A program made the translations under genes and the position numbers. This document shows, in pieces, positions 1 through 9,343 of a stretch of DNA of 64,000 bases. Below the pieces are notes generated by a model, which was not told the DNA's origin, did not search any database, and saw only the letters and a list, made by a program, of their open reading frames with translations. Source of the DNA: Paenibacillus xylanexedens (GTDB taxonomy: Bacteria > Bacillota > Bacilli > Paenibacillales > Paenibacillaceae). The stretch is from contig NZ_CP018620.1 in NCBI RefSeq assembly GCF_001908275.1, positions 4,712,001-4,776,000 of the forward strand, read 5' to 3'. Positions within the stretch are counted from its first letter, which is position 1. Each line of letters opens with the position of its first letter.

Positions 1-1434
1 GGCACACAATGTTCCCGGAGATGGCGGGATCAGCACTCTGCCGATACCTACCTCACGTGCCATCAGAAAAGCATGCATCGGGCCGGCTCCACCATATGCG
101 AGCAATGTAAAATCGCGGGGATCAACACCCTTGCGAGCCATGAGGGGAGAAAACTGGGCGTACATATTGGCGGTTGCCACATCAAGAATGGCTTGTGCAG
201 TCTGTTCGGCATTCAGTCCAAGCTTTTCTCCCAGATTGCCCAGAGTACGCTCTGCAAGTTCGGGATACAGACGCATTTGTCCGCCAAGGAAACGGTCAGC
301 ATGCAGGATACCGAGCTGTAGATAGGCATCTGTGGTTGTCGGATCTTCTCCCCCGCGCTGATAACATGCCGGACCGGGGTTGGCTCCCGCGCTCCGTGGC
401 CCCACCTTGAGTACGCCTACGGAATCAAGCCAGGCAATTGAACCACCACCAGCTCCTATAGCCGTTACATCAACAGCGGGAATGATGACAGGAAAATCTC
501 CAACCTTGTTCTCAGAAGAATAACTCGGTTCTTTGTCAATGAGGGCAACGTCAACACTTGTCCCACCCATGTCAAATGTGATGACCTGATGAATGCCCGC
601 TCGTTCAGCAATATGGGTCGCGGCGATTACACCGGAAGCAGGCCCGGACAGAAGTGTACGTACCGGCTCATTAGCCGCTCTGGCAGCCGTCATAATTCCA
701 CCGTTGGACATGGTCGACAGCAAGTTGGCTTTGAGGCCGTATGCCTGAATCCCTTCTTGCAGACGCAGGAAGTAAGACCCCATCCGTTCACCTACATAAG
801 CGTTCATGGCCGTTGCGAGTGTTCGTTCGAACTCACGCTGTTGTGGCCAGATGGCGCTGCTTCGGCAGATGAACAGTTGCGGATAACGTTCCCTGATCAG
901 ATCTTCCGCAAGCTGCTCATGAGCGGGATTCACATAAGCATGTAAAAAGCTAATCGCCAAAGCGGTAACGCCATCCTCCACCAGCTCATCCACCGCTTGC
1001 AACAGTTGTTCCTCATTCAGTGACTGGAGAATGCCTCCACTCGCAATGACCCGTTCATCGACTTCCTTAACGCGATGTCTCGGTACCAGCGCATCGGTCT
1101 TGTCACCATACAGATTGGTTGTATCCTCAAGTCGCAACCGTCGGATTTCAAGAATGTCACGGAATCCTTTAGTGACCAGCAGACCTGTAACTGCGCCATT
1201 TCGCTCAATCAACGTGTTGACGCCAAGCGTTGTTCCATGCACAAACAGATCAATCTCATGAATATTCACGCCACTCGCCTTCAACTGATCAAGTGCGTTA
1301 AAAATCGCCTGTTCCGGAGCTACTGCAATCGATGGCGTCTTCAGCGCCGCAATCACCCTGCCCTGATGGTCCATCACCAGCGCATCCGTGAAAGTACCTC
1401 CGATATCTATGCCTAGACGGTAGATTGTGTCCAC
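1..1434 (-). CDS. hyuA: Hydantoinase/oxoprolinase subunit A (HyuA), partial at window edge
   Basis: This is the first 478 codons of a protein whose C-terminus lies beyond base 1. Translation from GTG at 1434 gives VDTIYRLGIDIGGTFTDAL, the N-terminal actin-like phosphate-binding motif of hydantoinase A/oxoprolinase proteins. Further in are HGTTLGVNTLIERNGA, LLSGPASGV and DMGGTSVDVAL, all family hallmarks. An AAAGGAG ribosome site lies 8 bases upstream of the GTG. Family members are ATP-dependent enzymes that open hydantoin, 5-oxoproline or N-methylhydantoin rings, usually with a HyuB partner, which would lie outside this window. The FCD-type regulator is 40 bases upstream and probably co-transcribed. 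The family assignment is secure; the substrate cannot be read from sequence. Confidence 0.9.
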   Translation of the reverse strand, partial: MDTIYRLGIDIGGTFTDALVMDHQGRVIAALKTPSIAVAPEQAIFNALDQLKASGVNIHEIDLFVHGTTLGVNTLIERNGAVTGLLVTKGFRDILEIRRLRLEDTTNLYGDKTDALVPRHRVKEVDERVIASGGILQSLNEEQLLQAVDELVEDGVTALAISFLHAYVNPAHEQLAEDLIRERYPQLFICRSSAIWPQQREFERTLATAMNAYVGERMGSYFLRLQEGIQAYGLKANLLSTMSNGGIMTAARAANEPVRTLLSGPASGVIAATHIAERAGIHQVITFDMGGTSVDVALIDKEPSYSSENKVGDFPVIIPAVDVTAIGAGGGSIAWLDSVGVLKVGPRSAGANPGPACYQRGGEDPTTTDAYLQLGILHADRFLGGQMRLYPELAERTLGNLGEKLGLNAEQTAQAILDVATANMYAQFSPLMARKGVDPRDFTLLAYGGAGPMHAFLMAREVGIGRVLIPPSPGTLCA

Positions 1435-1474
1435 AAGCTCAACTCCTTTATCACCGGGTCTCATTCTGGGAATG

Positions 1475-2203
1475 TTATTGGTTTTGCATGGCGAAATAAC
1501 GTTTGACATCATCGATCATTTGGTTAATATGATTCACCATTGCCGCTTCAGCCTGCTCCGGAGAGCCCGCTACAATAGCATCCAGAATCTGCTGATGATC
1601 CACAACTAATTCACTTCCTACTCTCCGGCGAATATACGCTGTTTCCAGAAAATCGCGGCTTGTCTCCCATACCAGTTCAACCGCATGCAGAAGAATTTGG
1701 TTTTGCGCAGCATAAGCCAGCAATCTGTGAAACTCCCGGTCCTCCTCGTATGGTATAATATTCTTGGAAAGCAATTCATGCTGGTTGTTAATCGAGGCTT
1801 GCAACAGTACTATGTATTCTTTCGAGGCACGCTGTGCTGCCAGGGAAGCGATTTCTCGCTCAAGTGCCCTTCTGGCAACGAGAACATCTAGCAGAGCCTT
1901 TTCCCCGGAATGGTTCAGCATCTGAATTAACTGTGAGTTCACGCTTTGTTGCTGCAAATCTTTTTCCAACGTCTTCATTCGATCCAGACCCTGTTCGGTC
2001 AAAGTTCTTCCCTTGCGACCTTCCAGAACTGTAAAACCTTCAACATCCATCTCCATAAGTCTTCTTCCGATGGTTGCCTGACTCAGACCATACGTTTTGC
2101 CCAAAGTATGAACCAACGTACTGGCCCCGATGGGAGCGTTAGCGTCTCGAAGCTGCTTCAGCAGTTCGTATTCCAACTCCATTTCGTTTAGCTCAGGACC
2201 CAC
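1475..2203 (-). CDS. FCD-domain transcriptional regulator
   Basis: The protein has about 242 residues. The N-terminal ~75 residues look like a winged helix (STLVHTLGKTYGLSQATIGRRLMEM, split by the turn around GLSQ) and the rest like an FCD ligand-binding helical bundle (ARRALEREIASLAA, EEDREFHRLLAYAA, VDHQQILDAIVAG with metal-site-like Asp/His). This is the architecture of GntR/FadR-type regulators, although the DNA-binding half is not a textbook GntR domain. The frame opens at GTG 2212, but the AGAGGGG ribosome site sits directly on that codon; GTG 2203 is spaced correctly and is preferred. It immediately precedes hyuA, so it probably controls hydantoin or lactam use. The effector is unknown. 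Confidence 0.75.
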   Translation of the reverse strand: MGPELNEMELEYELLKQLRDANAPIGASTLVHTLGKTYGLSQATIGRRLMEMDVEGFTVLEGRKGRTLTEQGLDRMKTLEKDLQQQSVNSQLIQMLNHSGEKALLDVLVARRALEREIASLAAQRASKEYIVLLQASINNQHELLSKNIIPYEEDREFHRLLAYAAQNQILLHAVELVWETSRDFLETAYIRRRVGSELVVDHQQILDAIVAGSPEQAEAAMVNHINQMIDDVKRYFAMQNQ

Positions 2204-2212
2204 TGATTTCAC

Positions 2213-2446
2213 CCCTCTTAGATACTTAATTGTTTTTAATCTTCTATCTTATTGTTGTTACTCACTGATGATTAACGTTAGTATACCTTGCAGACATCAC
2301 AATTTCAACAATTCTCATCAAAATAGTGCGAATTATTTCTTCAGCTATAATCTGCGCCTTTCTATTTCAAAATTCAAATTAAAAAAGAGCATTTCACATC
2401 CTTTATTCCAGCGTTTATCTGGAGGATGCAATCTGCCCTTAAGGTA
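2213..2446. other. AT-rich intergenic spacer
   Basis: This 234-base AT-rich stretch lies between the fucA stop codon and the FCD regulator. It must hold the regulator's promoter. No convincing hairpin terminator for the fuc operon and no open reading frame was seen. Confidence 0.5.
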
Positions 2447-3109
2447 TCAGGACTTGAGTTGTTGCAGCAACTGCACACGGTAGGCTTCACTTTCAAGGGA
2501 TTGAATTTCCTTATATTCTTCAGCAGTTAACACTTTGGGTTCCCCCGCTGCCTTGGCGATCATATATACCTTCGCGCTTTCTTCCACCACTTGGGTGCGG
2601 TAATAGGCTTCGCGGAGGTTTTTACCCGTTGTGACCAATCCGTGATTGACGAGAATGAGTGCCGTATGTTCTGCTACCTTTGCTGAGACTGCATCGGCAA
2701 GTTGTTTCGTCGTTGGCAGAACGTATGGAACAAATCCGATATCGCCCACCAAAGCGGACTGATCAGGGAACAAGTGTGGCAATTCATCGAAAACGAGACT
2801 AAGTGCGATCGTATATGCCGGATGCGTATGCACAATGGCTTGGATATCAGGGTTCACACGATAACTGTACAGATGCATCAATACTTCGGAAGAAGGACGT
2901 GTTGTTCCCGCACGAGTCTCTCCTGTCTCGATATCAATGGCGATCCATTCGTCAGGCTCCAGATCTTCAAGTGCATAACCGCTCGGAGACAACAACATCG
3001 TTCCCCCAGAGCGAGCGCTCAAATTCCCACCGGGTCCTACAACCAACCCTTGGGCAACTGCTCTACGTGCATACTTCGTCAACTCTTCCCTTACTTGCTC
3101 TTCAGACAT
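2447..3109 (-). CDS. fucA: Class II aldolase, probable L-fuculose-1-phosphate aldolase
   Basis: This is a class II (zinc) aldolase/adducin-family protein of about 220 residues, the usual size for FucA/RhaD/AraD enzymes. The zinc ligands are visible as the HTHPAY motif and the histidine of VNHGLVTTG; the catalytic glutamate region is RPSSEVLMH; the phosphate-binding glycines are GPGGNLSAR. It would cleave L-fuculose 1-phosphate to dihydroxyacetone phosphate and L-lactaldehyde in the cytoplasm. The frame can open at GTG 3121, but ATG 3109 has a GGAG six bases upstream. It is the last gene of the fucI-kinase-aldolase operon. The fuculose rather than rhamnulose assignment rests on the FucI two genes upstream. 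Confidence 0.82.
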   Translation of the reverse strand: MSEEQVREELTKYARRAVAQGLVVGPGGNLSARSGGTMLLSPSGYALEDLEPDEWIAIDIETGETRAGTTRPSSEVLMHLYSYRVNPDIQAIVHTHPAYTIALSLVFDELPHLFPDQSALVGDIGFVPYVLPTTKQLADAVSAKVAEHTALILVNHGLVTTGKNLREAYYRTQVVEESAKVYMIAKAAGEPKVLTAEEYKEIQSLESEAYRVQLLQQLKS

Positions 3110-3178
3110 GTTGCTCTCCACTCCTCATACTTTTCTTTGTAGCATTTTCGTCAATGCTCATTGCATTGAATCTGTTCA

Positions 3179-4669
3179 TTACCTTTTGATTTGATTCAGA
3201 CTTTGGTAGCTTTCATAAGCTTCCTGCCACAGCTCTGTATCCTCAGGCTCATAGGTCTCGGGGGAAAAGGAAGCAGCCATGACCTCCCGTACCTCGGCCA
3301 AGCTACTCACTTCTCCATGCGCAAGGAATTGCAGCATGCAATTCCCGGCTGAAGTCGCCTCTGCCGGGCCTGCCACCACCGGGACACCGGCTGCATTGGC
3401 TGTAAACTGGCATAGTAGTCGATTGTGCACACCGCCACCGACCATATGAATGACACGAGGTCTTGTACCTGTAATCAACTGCAATTCATCCAGCGTCTGT
3501 CTGAATTCCAGTGCAAGACTTTCCAGAATGCAGCGTACGATCGCTCCAGTCGTTTCAGGCACAGTCTGTCCGGTGAGATTGCATTGTTGCCGTATTCGTT
3601 CAGCCATATTCCCTGGCGCCAAATACACGTCATCTCCCGGCGATACATAACTTTGATGCGGCGTTGCCAAGGTAGCCAATTGAATCAGTTCTTCATGTGT
3701 AAAAAGTTGATTCTCCCGCTCCCATTGCCGTTTGCATTCCTGTAGCAGCCACAAGCCTGAATGATTTTTCAGGGTGCGTACTTTTCCACTTACCGTCCCT
3801 TCATTGGTGAATCCTAATGCACGACTTCGGTCATCCAATACAGGTGTATCACGCTCCACACCCATAAGAGACCAAGTTCCACAGCTGATAAAAGCAAAAT
3901 CCGAATCCATCGCAGGAATCGCTGCCAAGGCAGATGCCGTATCATGTGAGCCCACAGAGACTACCTGCATCGGTCCAGTCCGTAACTCGGCGCACAACTC
4001 ATTTGTTAAATCGCCCAGCACGGTACCCGGTTGAACGAGTTTTGGAAATAATGTTTCCGGTATACCGAGACGCCCGATCAGATTTTCATTCCAACGTGCC
4101 TCGCCTGCATGCAACAGCCCGCTGGTACTCGCAATCGTATACTCACAAGCCTGCTGACCGGATAGATAATAGTGAAATAAATCCGGCATAAATAACATGC
4201 GCACATCCAGACGCAAATCTTCGGCCTGCTCTCGTACACTGCCTAACAGTTGAAATACGGTATTGATCTGCTGCGGCAGAACGCCGGACATGGCATACAG
4301 TTCTTCTTCTTTCACAAGGTGCAGAACTTCTTCCATCCACTGTGCATTACGCGCTTCCCGGTAGTGACGTGGGTTCGAGCACAACCTTCCTGCACCATCC
4401 ACCAGTCCATAGTCCACTCCCCACGTATCCACTGCTATAGAACGGACCGATGGAGAGATGCCTTGCGTCCCTTTCACAATGCCTTGCTTTAATTCATGAA
4501 AAAGTCGCAAGAAATCCCAATACAATCCGTCCCCCAGCTGCACGGGTTCGTTGTTGAATCGATGCACTTCTTGTAACAAGAGTCTGTTTCCATCAAAAGA
4601 ACCCTGGACTACGCGTCCACTCCCAGCGCCGTAATCGGCAGTAAGCACATGTGTTGCTTGATCGCCCAT
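3179..4669 (-). CDS. FGGY-family sugar kinase, probable L-fuculokinase (RhaB-like)
   Basis: The 496-residue protein is of the FGGY/ASKHA kinase type. The N-terminal phosphate loop reads TADYGAGSGRVV, followed by AVDTWGVDYGLVD typical of rhamnulokinases. Later ATP-site motifs are SVGSHDTASALAA, FISCGTWSLMG and HMVGGGVHNRLLCQ. It would phosphorylate the ketose made by FucI. By sequence type it is closest to RhaB-like kinases, which in Gram-positives also serve fuculose; the operon context argues for L-fuculose. AAGGAGG lies 10 bases before the ATG. It is separated from fucI by 124 bases containing a perfect 11-bp hairpin, so its expression may be set apart from fucI. Confidence 0.8.
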   Translation of the reverse strand: MGDQATHVLTADYGAGSGRVVQGSFDGNRLLLQEVHRFNNEPVQLGDGLYWDFLRLFHELKQGIVKGTQGISPSVRSIAVDTWGVDYGLVDGAGRLCSNPRHYREARNAQWMEEVLHLVKEEELYAMSGVLPQQINTVFQLLGSVREQAEDLRLDVRMLFMPDLFHYYLSGQQACEYTIASTSGLLHAGEARWNENLIGRLGIPETLFPKLVQPGTVLGDLTNELCAELRTGPMQVVSVGSHDTASALAAIPAMDSDFAFISCGTWSLMGVERDTPVLDDRSRALGFTNEGTVSGKVRTLKNHSGLWLLQECKRQWERENQLFTHEELIQLATLATPHQSYVSPGDDVYLAPGNMAERIRQQCNLTGQTVPETTGAIVRCILESLALEFRQTLDELQLITGTRPRVIHMVGGGVHNRLLCQFTANAAGVPVVAGPAEATSAGNCMLQFLAHGEVSSLAEVREVMAASFSPETYEPEDTELWQEAYESYQSLNQIKR

Positions 4670-4734
4670 TCTTTCAAGCCTCCTTAACTCTACGCGATAA
4701 GCCGTATTCGAGTTCTGAACACAGCTTTCAAGAG

Positions 4735-4772
4735 AACGCCATGTTACCTCATTTCACAAGGAACATGGCGTT
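4735..4772 (-). other. Intercistronic hairpin between fucI and the kinase gene
   Basis: Two perfect 11-bp arms (AACGCCATGTT and AACATGGCGTT) enclose a 16-base loop between the fucI stop codon and the kinase ribosome site. There is no T-run on the minus strand, so it is more likely an mRNA-stabilising or processing hairpin than a full terminator. Confidence 0.6.
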
Positions 4773-4793
4773 TGACAGGAATGAATCTTTATT

Positions 4794-6584
4794 TTAACGA
4801 TACAACGGGCCAAACACACTGCAAGCACGGTAGTCTGCGCTCTCCGGCTCACTTGTGCCGAATAATCCCCATGCACGCGGACGGAAAATCTCCGATTCTG
4901 GGACATTGTGCATGTTTACCGGAATGCGAAGCATGGAAGCGAGCGTAATCAGATCAGCACCGATGTGTCCATACGAGATGGAGCCATGGTTGGCGCCCCA
5001 TTGATTCATGACTTCGTATACGGAAGTAAACGCTCCTGATCCGGTTAGAACAGGTGCAAACCAGGTGGATGGCCAGGTTGGATCTGTCCGCTGATCCAGC
5101 GTATCATGCACATCTTCAGGCAGATCAACCGTGTAACCCTGAGCGATTTGCAACACTGGACCCAGTCCTTTGACCAGATTCAGACGTGTCATCGTTACAG
5201 GCATGCCGCCTTTGGTCAGGAAATCCGCTGAATAGCCGCCCCCGCGGAAATACTCTACGGATGCCGGTCTCCATGATGTTGCTTTTAGGCAGTCCTGAAC
5301 TTCCTCATCTGTAATTTCCCAGAAAGGCTTGAGTACAGGCTTACCATCTCTGGACTGTTGTCCAGTGCCATCCAAGGCTGCCGAACCAGAGTTGATCAGA
5401 TGCAGAATGCCGTCCTTCGCATTTCCTTCCAACTGATGTCCCGTCACACGCTGTACCGAATCCGGACTCCAATACGTACGCACATCAGCGAAGATCTGAG
5501 CCGTATGTGTGAGCAACGAACCGAATAACATCGATACACCGTTCAGGCTGTCATTTTCCGTTGCAACCAGATAAGGCGCACGTTTGCCATTCCAGTCAAA
5601 GGAAGAATTCAATATCGACTCGAGAAAATCTCCGTTCGGAGAATGATCCGTCCACTGCCGTTGTCCCTGGAAGCCGGATACAATCGCGTGATGACCCATC
5701 GATTCCTCTGTAAAACCAAGCTCTGCCAATCTTGGATTGCCAGCCATCAAGTCACGCACGATTTGGGTCATTTTCACGACTGTTTCCCATTCGTACTCTT
5801 TGCGTTTGCGATCCGTTTGCAGATGGGCAGCGTTGTTGTCCGCACCTTCGCTACAATTCTCCTTCACCCAGGCCAGTGCGAGCTTATACTCCTCGGGGTC
5901 GTAGATTTCTTCTTCGATACGACGAGTGAGTTCACTCATATCCACGTATTCATTACGCATGCCCAGATACTCCTGGAAAAATGAATCGTTCACAATTGAG
6001 CCTGCAATCCCCATGGATACTGATCCAATAGACAGATAGGCTTGCCCTTTCAAGGTCGCGGCTGCAAGTCCCGCACGGCTGAACCGGAGCAATTTCTCAC
6101 GCACGTCATCGGGAATCGTTGTATCCCCGCCGTCCTGAACATCCTCTCCATAGATTCCAAAGGCAGGAATCCCCTTCTGTGCATGAGCAGAAAGTACCGC
6201 TGCCAGATAGACTGCACCCGGACGTTCAGTCCCGTTAAACCCCCAGATAGCAGTAGGAATGGATGGTGACATATCCATCGTTTCCGTACCATAACACCAG
6301 CACGGTGTCACGGTGATCGTTACGCCAACGTTGGAACGACTGAATAGTTCTGATGCTGCGGCCGCTTCGGCCACTCCGCCAATACAGGTCTCGGCCACAA
6401 CACATTCCACCGCGGACCCGTCAGGATAACGCAGTTCGGCTGCAAGCAGTTCCGCAACAGATGTCGCCATCCGCATCGTTTGCTCTTCCAGTGACTCCCG
6501 AACACCCTTGCGTCTTCCATCAATCGTGGGACGAATACCAATCTTGGGGAAAGCCTGTTTATAACGATAATCCTGGTGTGTCAT
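4794..6584 (-). CDS. fucI: L-fucose isomerase
   Basis: The 596-residue protein matches FucI along its length as I remember the E. coli enzyme. Shared blocks include [53 protein letters not shown], the metal/active-site region [33 protein letters not shown] and [17 protein letters not shown]. It interconverts L-fucose and L-fuculose using a divalent metal. The frame can open at 6614 but no ribosome site precedes that ATG; AGGAGG precedes the ATG at 6584. It is the first gene of the fuc operon, divergent from the LacI-type regulator, with a cre-like site upstream. No fucose mutarotase or transporter gene is seen in the window. Confidence 0.95.
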   Translation of the reverse strand: MTHQDYRYKQAFPKIGIRPTIDGRRKGVRESLEEQTMRMATSVAELLAAELRYPDGSAVECVVAETCIGGVAEAAAASELFSRSNVGVTITVTPCWCYGTETMDMSPSIPTAIWGFNGTERPGAVYLAAVLSAHAQKGIPAFGIYGEDVQDGGDTTIPDDVREKLLRFSRAGLAAATLKGQAYLSIGSVSMGIAGSIVNDSFFQEYLGMRNEYVDMSELTRRIEEEIYDPEEYKLALAWVKENCSEGADNNAAHLQTDRKRKEYEWETVVKMTQIVRDLMAGNPRLAELGFTEESMGHHAIVSGFQGQRQWTDHSPNGDFLESILNSSFDWNGKRAPYLVATENDSLNGVSMLFGSLLTHTAQIFADVRTYWSPDSVQRVTGHQLEGNAKDGILHLINSGSAALDGTGQQSRDGKPVLKPFWEITDEEVQDCLKATSWRPASVEYFRGGGYSADFLTKGGMPVTMTRLNLVKGLGPVLQIAQGYTVDLPEDVHDTLDQRTDPTWPSTWFAPVLTGSGAFTSVYEVMNQWGANHGSISYGHIGADLITLASMLRIPVNMHNVPESEIFRPRAWGLFGTSEPESADYRACSVFGPLYR

Positions 6585-6752
6585 ACTGGAATGTCCTCCT
6601 TCAAATCGTTTCATAGGATTTGGGTTGAATTGAGAAACCTTCTGTCTGATTCATATGCATTGATTGGAATGAAATAATGACGGAAATACAACCGATACCC
6701 GAATGGTATACAAGAGCTGCATACACAGATTGCCAAGAGCCTTATTTTAGTT

Positions 6753-6766
6753 TGAATACGTTTACA
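6753..6766 (-). promoter_or_regulatory. Putative cre site (CcpA) upstream of the fuc operon
   Basis: Read on the minus strand, TGTAAACGTATTCA matches the Bacillus cre consensus TGWAARCGYTWNCW at all but one position. It lies about 170 bases upstream of fucI. This would place fucose use under carbon catabolite repression. It is a motif match by eye only. Confidence 0.55.
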
Positions 6767-6784
6767 TATTTAAAAAAATAACAA

Positions 6785-6870
6785 TAAACCATTTCATTAA
6801 TTAGCTATGTATGTAGTTCCTCTATTCAAGAAAATGGAACGTGCATGAGCGAATTCAACGAAATGGTTTA
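6785..6870. promoter_or_regulatory. Long-range inverted repeat in the fucI/lacI divergent region
   Basis: TAAACCATTTC at 6785-6795 is repeated in inverse orientation (GAAATGGTTTA) at 6860-6870. The 11-bp arms are perfect and their starts are 75 bases apart. Two identical, oppositely oriented sites flanking divergent promoters could be paired regulator sites or part of a larger structure. The function is inferred. Confidence 0.45.
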
Positions 6871-6894
6871 TGTAGTAAAGACGTTCAGAACCCT

Positions 6895-6916
6895 TTAGGG
6901 TTATCGGTAACCCTAA
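6895..6916. promoter_or_regulatory. LacI-family operator palindrome
   Basis: This is a 22-bp near-perfect palindrome: TTAGGGTTA, centre TCGG, TAACCCTAA. The centre is CG, as expected for LacI/GalR operators. It lies about 80 bases upstream of the divergent lacI-type gene and between it and fucI. It is the best candidate binding site for the regulator at 6997, probably for both autoregulation and control of fucI. Confidence 0.65.
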
Positions 6917-6996
6917 CATAGCATGAGCCTATCTTGCTGTCAATTGGCATTATCCTATAGAATGGTAAGACTATGTTGCGGAAAGGTTAGATTCTA

Positions 6997-8013
6997 ATGA
7001 TTACCATTTACGATATTGCCAAAAAAGCCAACGTCTCCGCCATGACGGTCTCCAAGGTCATTAATCATACAGGCCGTATAAGTTCCGCGACACGTGAACG
7101 TGTGCAACAGGTGATCGACGAACTGGGTTACATCCCGAACTCCAATGCACGCAGCCTTGTGCTTCAACGAACCCAGATGCTCTCCCTGCTTATTACGGAT
7201 ATTACCAACCCTTTTTATACAACACTGGCGCGTGGTGCTGAAGATGCAGCCCATCTTCGTGGGTACCGTCTTTTATTCGGCAATAGTGACGAGGATTACA
7301 ATAAGGAAAAGGATTACGTGGATGCAATTCTGTCTACTCGTGTGGATGGTGTACTCTATGCCCCTGCGGGGGATCGTTCTCTGCCTCATCTGAAACAGCT
7401 GCAGGAACGTCACATTCCGTTTGTCTTTCTGGACCGCACCGTACCTGGTATTACCTCAGATATTATTGCCGGAGATAGCCGGGAAGGCGCGATTGAGCTG
7501 ATCCGATATCTGGTGCAATTGGGTCACCGGCGCATTGCACTGGTCAATGGTTCTTCGGAGGTTTCTACCGCCAGACTGCGGGAGGAAGGTTATATAGCGG
7601 GTTTACGTGAGGCCGGAGCTGATATTGATCCCGAGCTTGTGCTTCGAACCGGGTACCGGGATTTCAGCGATGAAGAGGGACTGGATCGACTACTCTCTCA
7701 ACCGGATCAACCAACAGCCATTTTTGCCGCCAACAACATGCTGGCGATTGGGGTCATTCGGCTTTTGCGCAAACGAGGACTGCGTGTACCAGAAGACATC
7801 TCTGTTGTGTGTTTCGACGATCTGGATCTGGCTTCTGCTTTTGATCCTTTCCTAACTGTAGCTGCACAGCCAGCATATGACTTTGGGTTTCAGGGCGTAC
7901 AGATGCTGATTGACCGAATTGAGGGCAAGGCCCCTTCCGAAGCCCAAACCGTCATTCTACCGTCAGAACTGCGCATACGGGCTTCAGCTACTGCTCCACG
8001 TGAGCAAGAATAG
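6997..8013 (+). CDS. LacI-family transcriptional regulator of the fucose operon
   Basis: The 338-residue protein has an N-terminal LacI helix-turn-helix (ITIYDIAKKANVSAMTVSKV) with the hinge-helix region IPNSNARSLVLQRTQ, followed by a periplasmic-binding-protein-like sensor domain (LLITDITNPFYTTLARGAE, FVFLDRTVPG, AIFAANNMLAIGVIRLL, VVCFDDLDLASAFDPFLT). The start is ATG 6997, with GAAAGG 10 bases upstream. It is divergent from fucI, with a CG-centred palindrome between. It probably represses the fuc operon and is released by a fucose-derived ligand; the ligand identity is inferred. An element of the dispersed repeat family starts 24 bases after its stop codon. Confidence 0.85.
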   Translation: MITIYDIAKKANVSAMTVSKVINHTGRISSATRERVQQVIDELGYIPNSNARSLVLQRTQMLSLLITDITNPFYTTLARGAEDAAHLRGYRLLFGNSDEDYNKEKDYVDAILSTRVDGVLYAPAGDRSLPHLKQLQERHIPFVFLDRTVPGITSDIIAGDSREGAIELIRYLVQLGHRRIALVNGSSEVSTARLREEGYIAGLREAGADIDPELVLRTGYRDFSDEEGLDRLLSQPDQPTAIFAANNMLAIGVIRLLRKRGLRVPEDISVVCFDDLDLASAFDPFLTVAAQPAYDFGFQGVQMLIDRIEGKAPSEAQTVILPSELRIRASATAPREQE

Positions 8014-8036
8014 ACTTAAGCACGTGAGTTGACTAA

Positions 8037-8256
8037 ATAAGTGGACCAAAAATTATTTACACTGACACTACGATAACAGAACAACCTTCCAATCGCTGTT
8101 ATCTCCAGATTTTTTCATTCCCTTTTAAAGAGGAAATCCGGAGATAGCGTATGCTTCCGATGTAGCTTTCTTGCAGAAAGCTTGTAGGCGAACGCTTCGC
8201 TTTTTCAAGTTTTTTCTGTCCTCTCCGTTATCGTGTAAATGATTAGTCCCACTTAT
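8037..8256 (+). repeat. Dispersed inverted-repeat element, copy R1 (full-length form)
   Basis: A 220-bp non-coding element bounded by inverted ends: ATAAGTGGACC then ATTTACAC on the left, and GTGTAAAT then GTCCCACTTAT on the right. Inside is a perfect 8-bp stem GATAACAG/CTGTTATC with an 18-base-class loop containing ACAACCTTCC, then a second hairpin with arms TATCTCC/GGAGATA. Related copies are at 12722, 51380 and 61053. It begins 24 bases after the stop codon of the upstream lacI-type gene. Confidence 0.75.
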
Positions 8257-8296
8257 CTGGATTAGATCCCGCTCAAATTCGAAAAATGTACAACAT

Positions 8297-8339
8297 AAAC
8301 AGGGTGCACCGGAGATTACACTCTGGTTGCACCCTGTTT
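8297..8339. terminator. Bidirectional hairpin between convergent genes
   Basis: Perfect arms AAACAGGGTGCA and TGCACCCTGTTT lie between the plus-strand lacI-type gene and the minus-strand epimerase gene. It probably ends transcription from both sides. The T-runs are short. Confidence 0.65.
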
Positions 8340-8437
8340 GAAGTTCATTCGCTGAAATAATCCGTCGTTCGAGCCGTGTGGTTAGTCTGTTTCATTCAGG
8401 CTCGTCGTTTCATTCAGTTCCATCCGAGCCGATATTT

Positions 8438-9331
8438 CTACCGCTCAGACTGTAATGCTAAAGCAACCTCACGAACGAGTCCCGGGAACCATTCCATTAG
8501 AGGTTCAAACGTATATCCCGCTTGTTCAGCTTTGGTCGTCTCCATCGTCCATGATTGCTCAATTCCGAAGGGTGACATGTCCTCTTTCACCGTTTCCGTG
8601 AGGATCTGGGACTGCATGCCCGTGACCGTCTCGATCAGATGTATCATGGCTGACAGCGTAATCGCGCCCTTGGAAGCTGCATTCACCGGACCAGTAATGG
8701 ACGAATGCCCAAGCCAAGCGAGAAATCTTGCCGCTTCAGTGGAATTAATGAATCCAATCTCTGCATCCGGATTTGGCATGCCGATCGGTTTTCCTTTTTG
8801 CACATGTTCAATATGAAAATGAAGTCTTCTCGTATAATCATCGATCCCGAGTACAATGGGAATGCGCATCGCCACAACCGGGAAATCTGCTTCCTGGAAA
8901 AATACAGCCTCCGCAAGCCGTTTGCCTTCTCCATACGAAAAATCCTCTGCACTCCCATACTGTAATGGATATGTATACGGGTCAAAATCCGTTTCCTTAA
9001 ATCCAGGTCTGGGATCACCGTACACCGAGAGTGTGGATGTCAGAACGTATCTTTTGGTGCGTCCTGCAAAAGCTTCACATGCCGCTTTCGCCGCATCTGG
9101 GGAATAACAGATATTATCGTACACAACATCCCACATGTCTGTCTGTGCAACCTCTGCCAGAGATTCCGGGTCTTCACGATCCATCTTGATTCGGTTTACT
9201 TCGGGTCCGAAGTCAACATCCGTTTTACCACGAGTTGCGACTGTGATCTGAGACTTCCCTTCCCACAGCAAGTGATCCACCAGACGTTTACCGAAAAAAC
9301 GTGTACCCCCAAGTATAAGAACTTTATTCAT
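8438..9331 (-). CDS. NAD-dependent epimerase/dehydratase family protein
   Basis: This 297-residue extended short-chain dehydrogenase has the nucleotide-binding motif LILGGTRFFGKRL at the N-terminus and a plausible catalytic region (YVLTSTLSVYGD and YGEGKRLAE, giving a YxxxK-like pattern). This fold oxidises, reduces or epimerises nucleotide sugars or related compounds. AGGAGG lies nine bases before the ATG. It is the last gene of a three-gene minus-strand operon with a methyltransferase 12 bases upstream and an oxidoreductase before that. The substrate cannot be assigned. Confidence 0.75.
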   Translation of the reverse strand: MNKVLILGGTRFFGKRLVDHLLWEGKSQITVATRGKTDVDFGPEVNRIKMDREDPESLAEVAQTDMWDVVYDNICYSPDAAKAACEAFAGRTKRYVLTSTLSVYGDPRPGFKETDFDPYTYPLQYGSAEDFSYGEGKRLAEAVFFQEADFPVVAMRIPIVLGIDDYTRRLHFHIEHVQKGKPIGMPNPDAEIGFINSTEAARFLAWLGHSSITGPVNAASKGAITLSAMIHLIETVTGMQSQILTETVKEDMSPFGIEQSWTMETTKAEQAGYTFEPLMEWFPGLVREVALALQSER

Positions 9332-9343
9332 CCAAAAAACCTC

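Noticed and set aside
589..945. Plus-strand 118-codon frame near the window start
   Set aside because: It is antisense to the hyuA gene, which translates into clear family motifs on the minus strand across the same bases.
5643..5984. Plus-strand 113-codon frame
   Set aside because: It lies antisense within fucI, which is convincingly conserved over this stretch.
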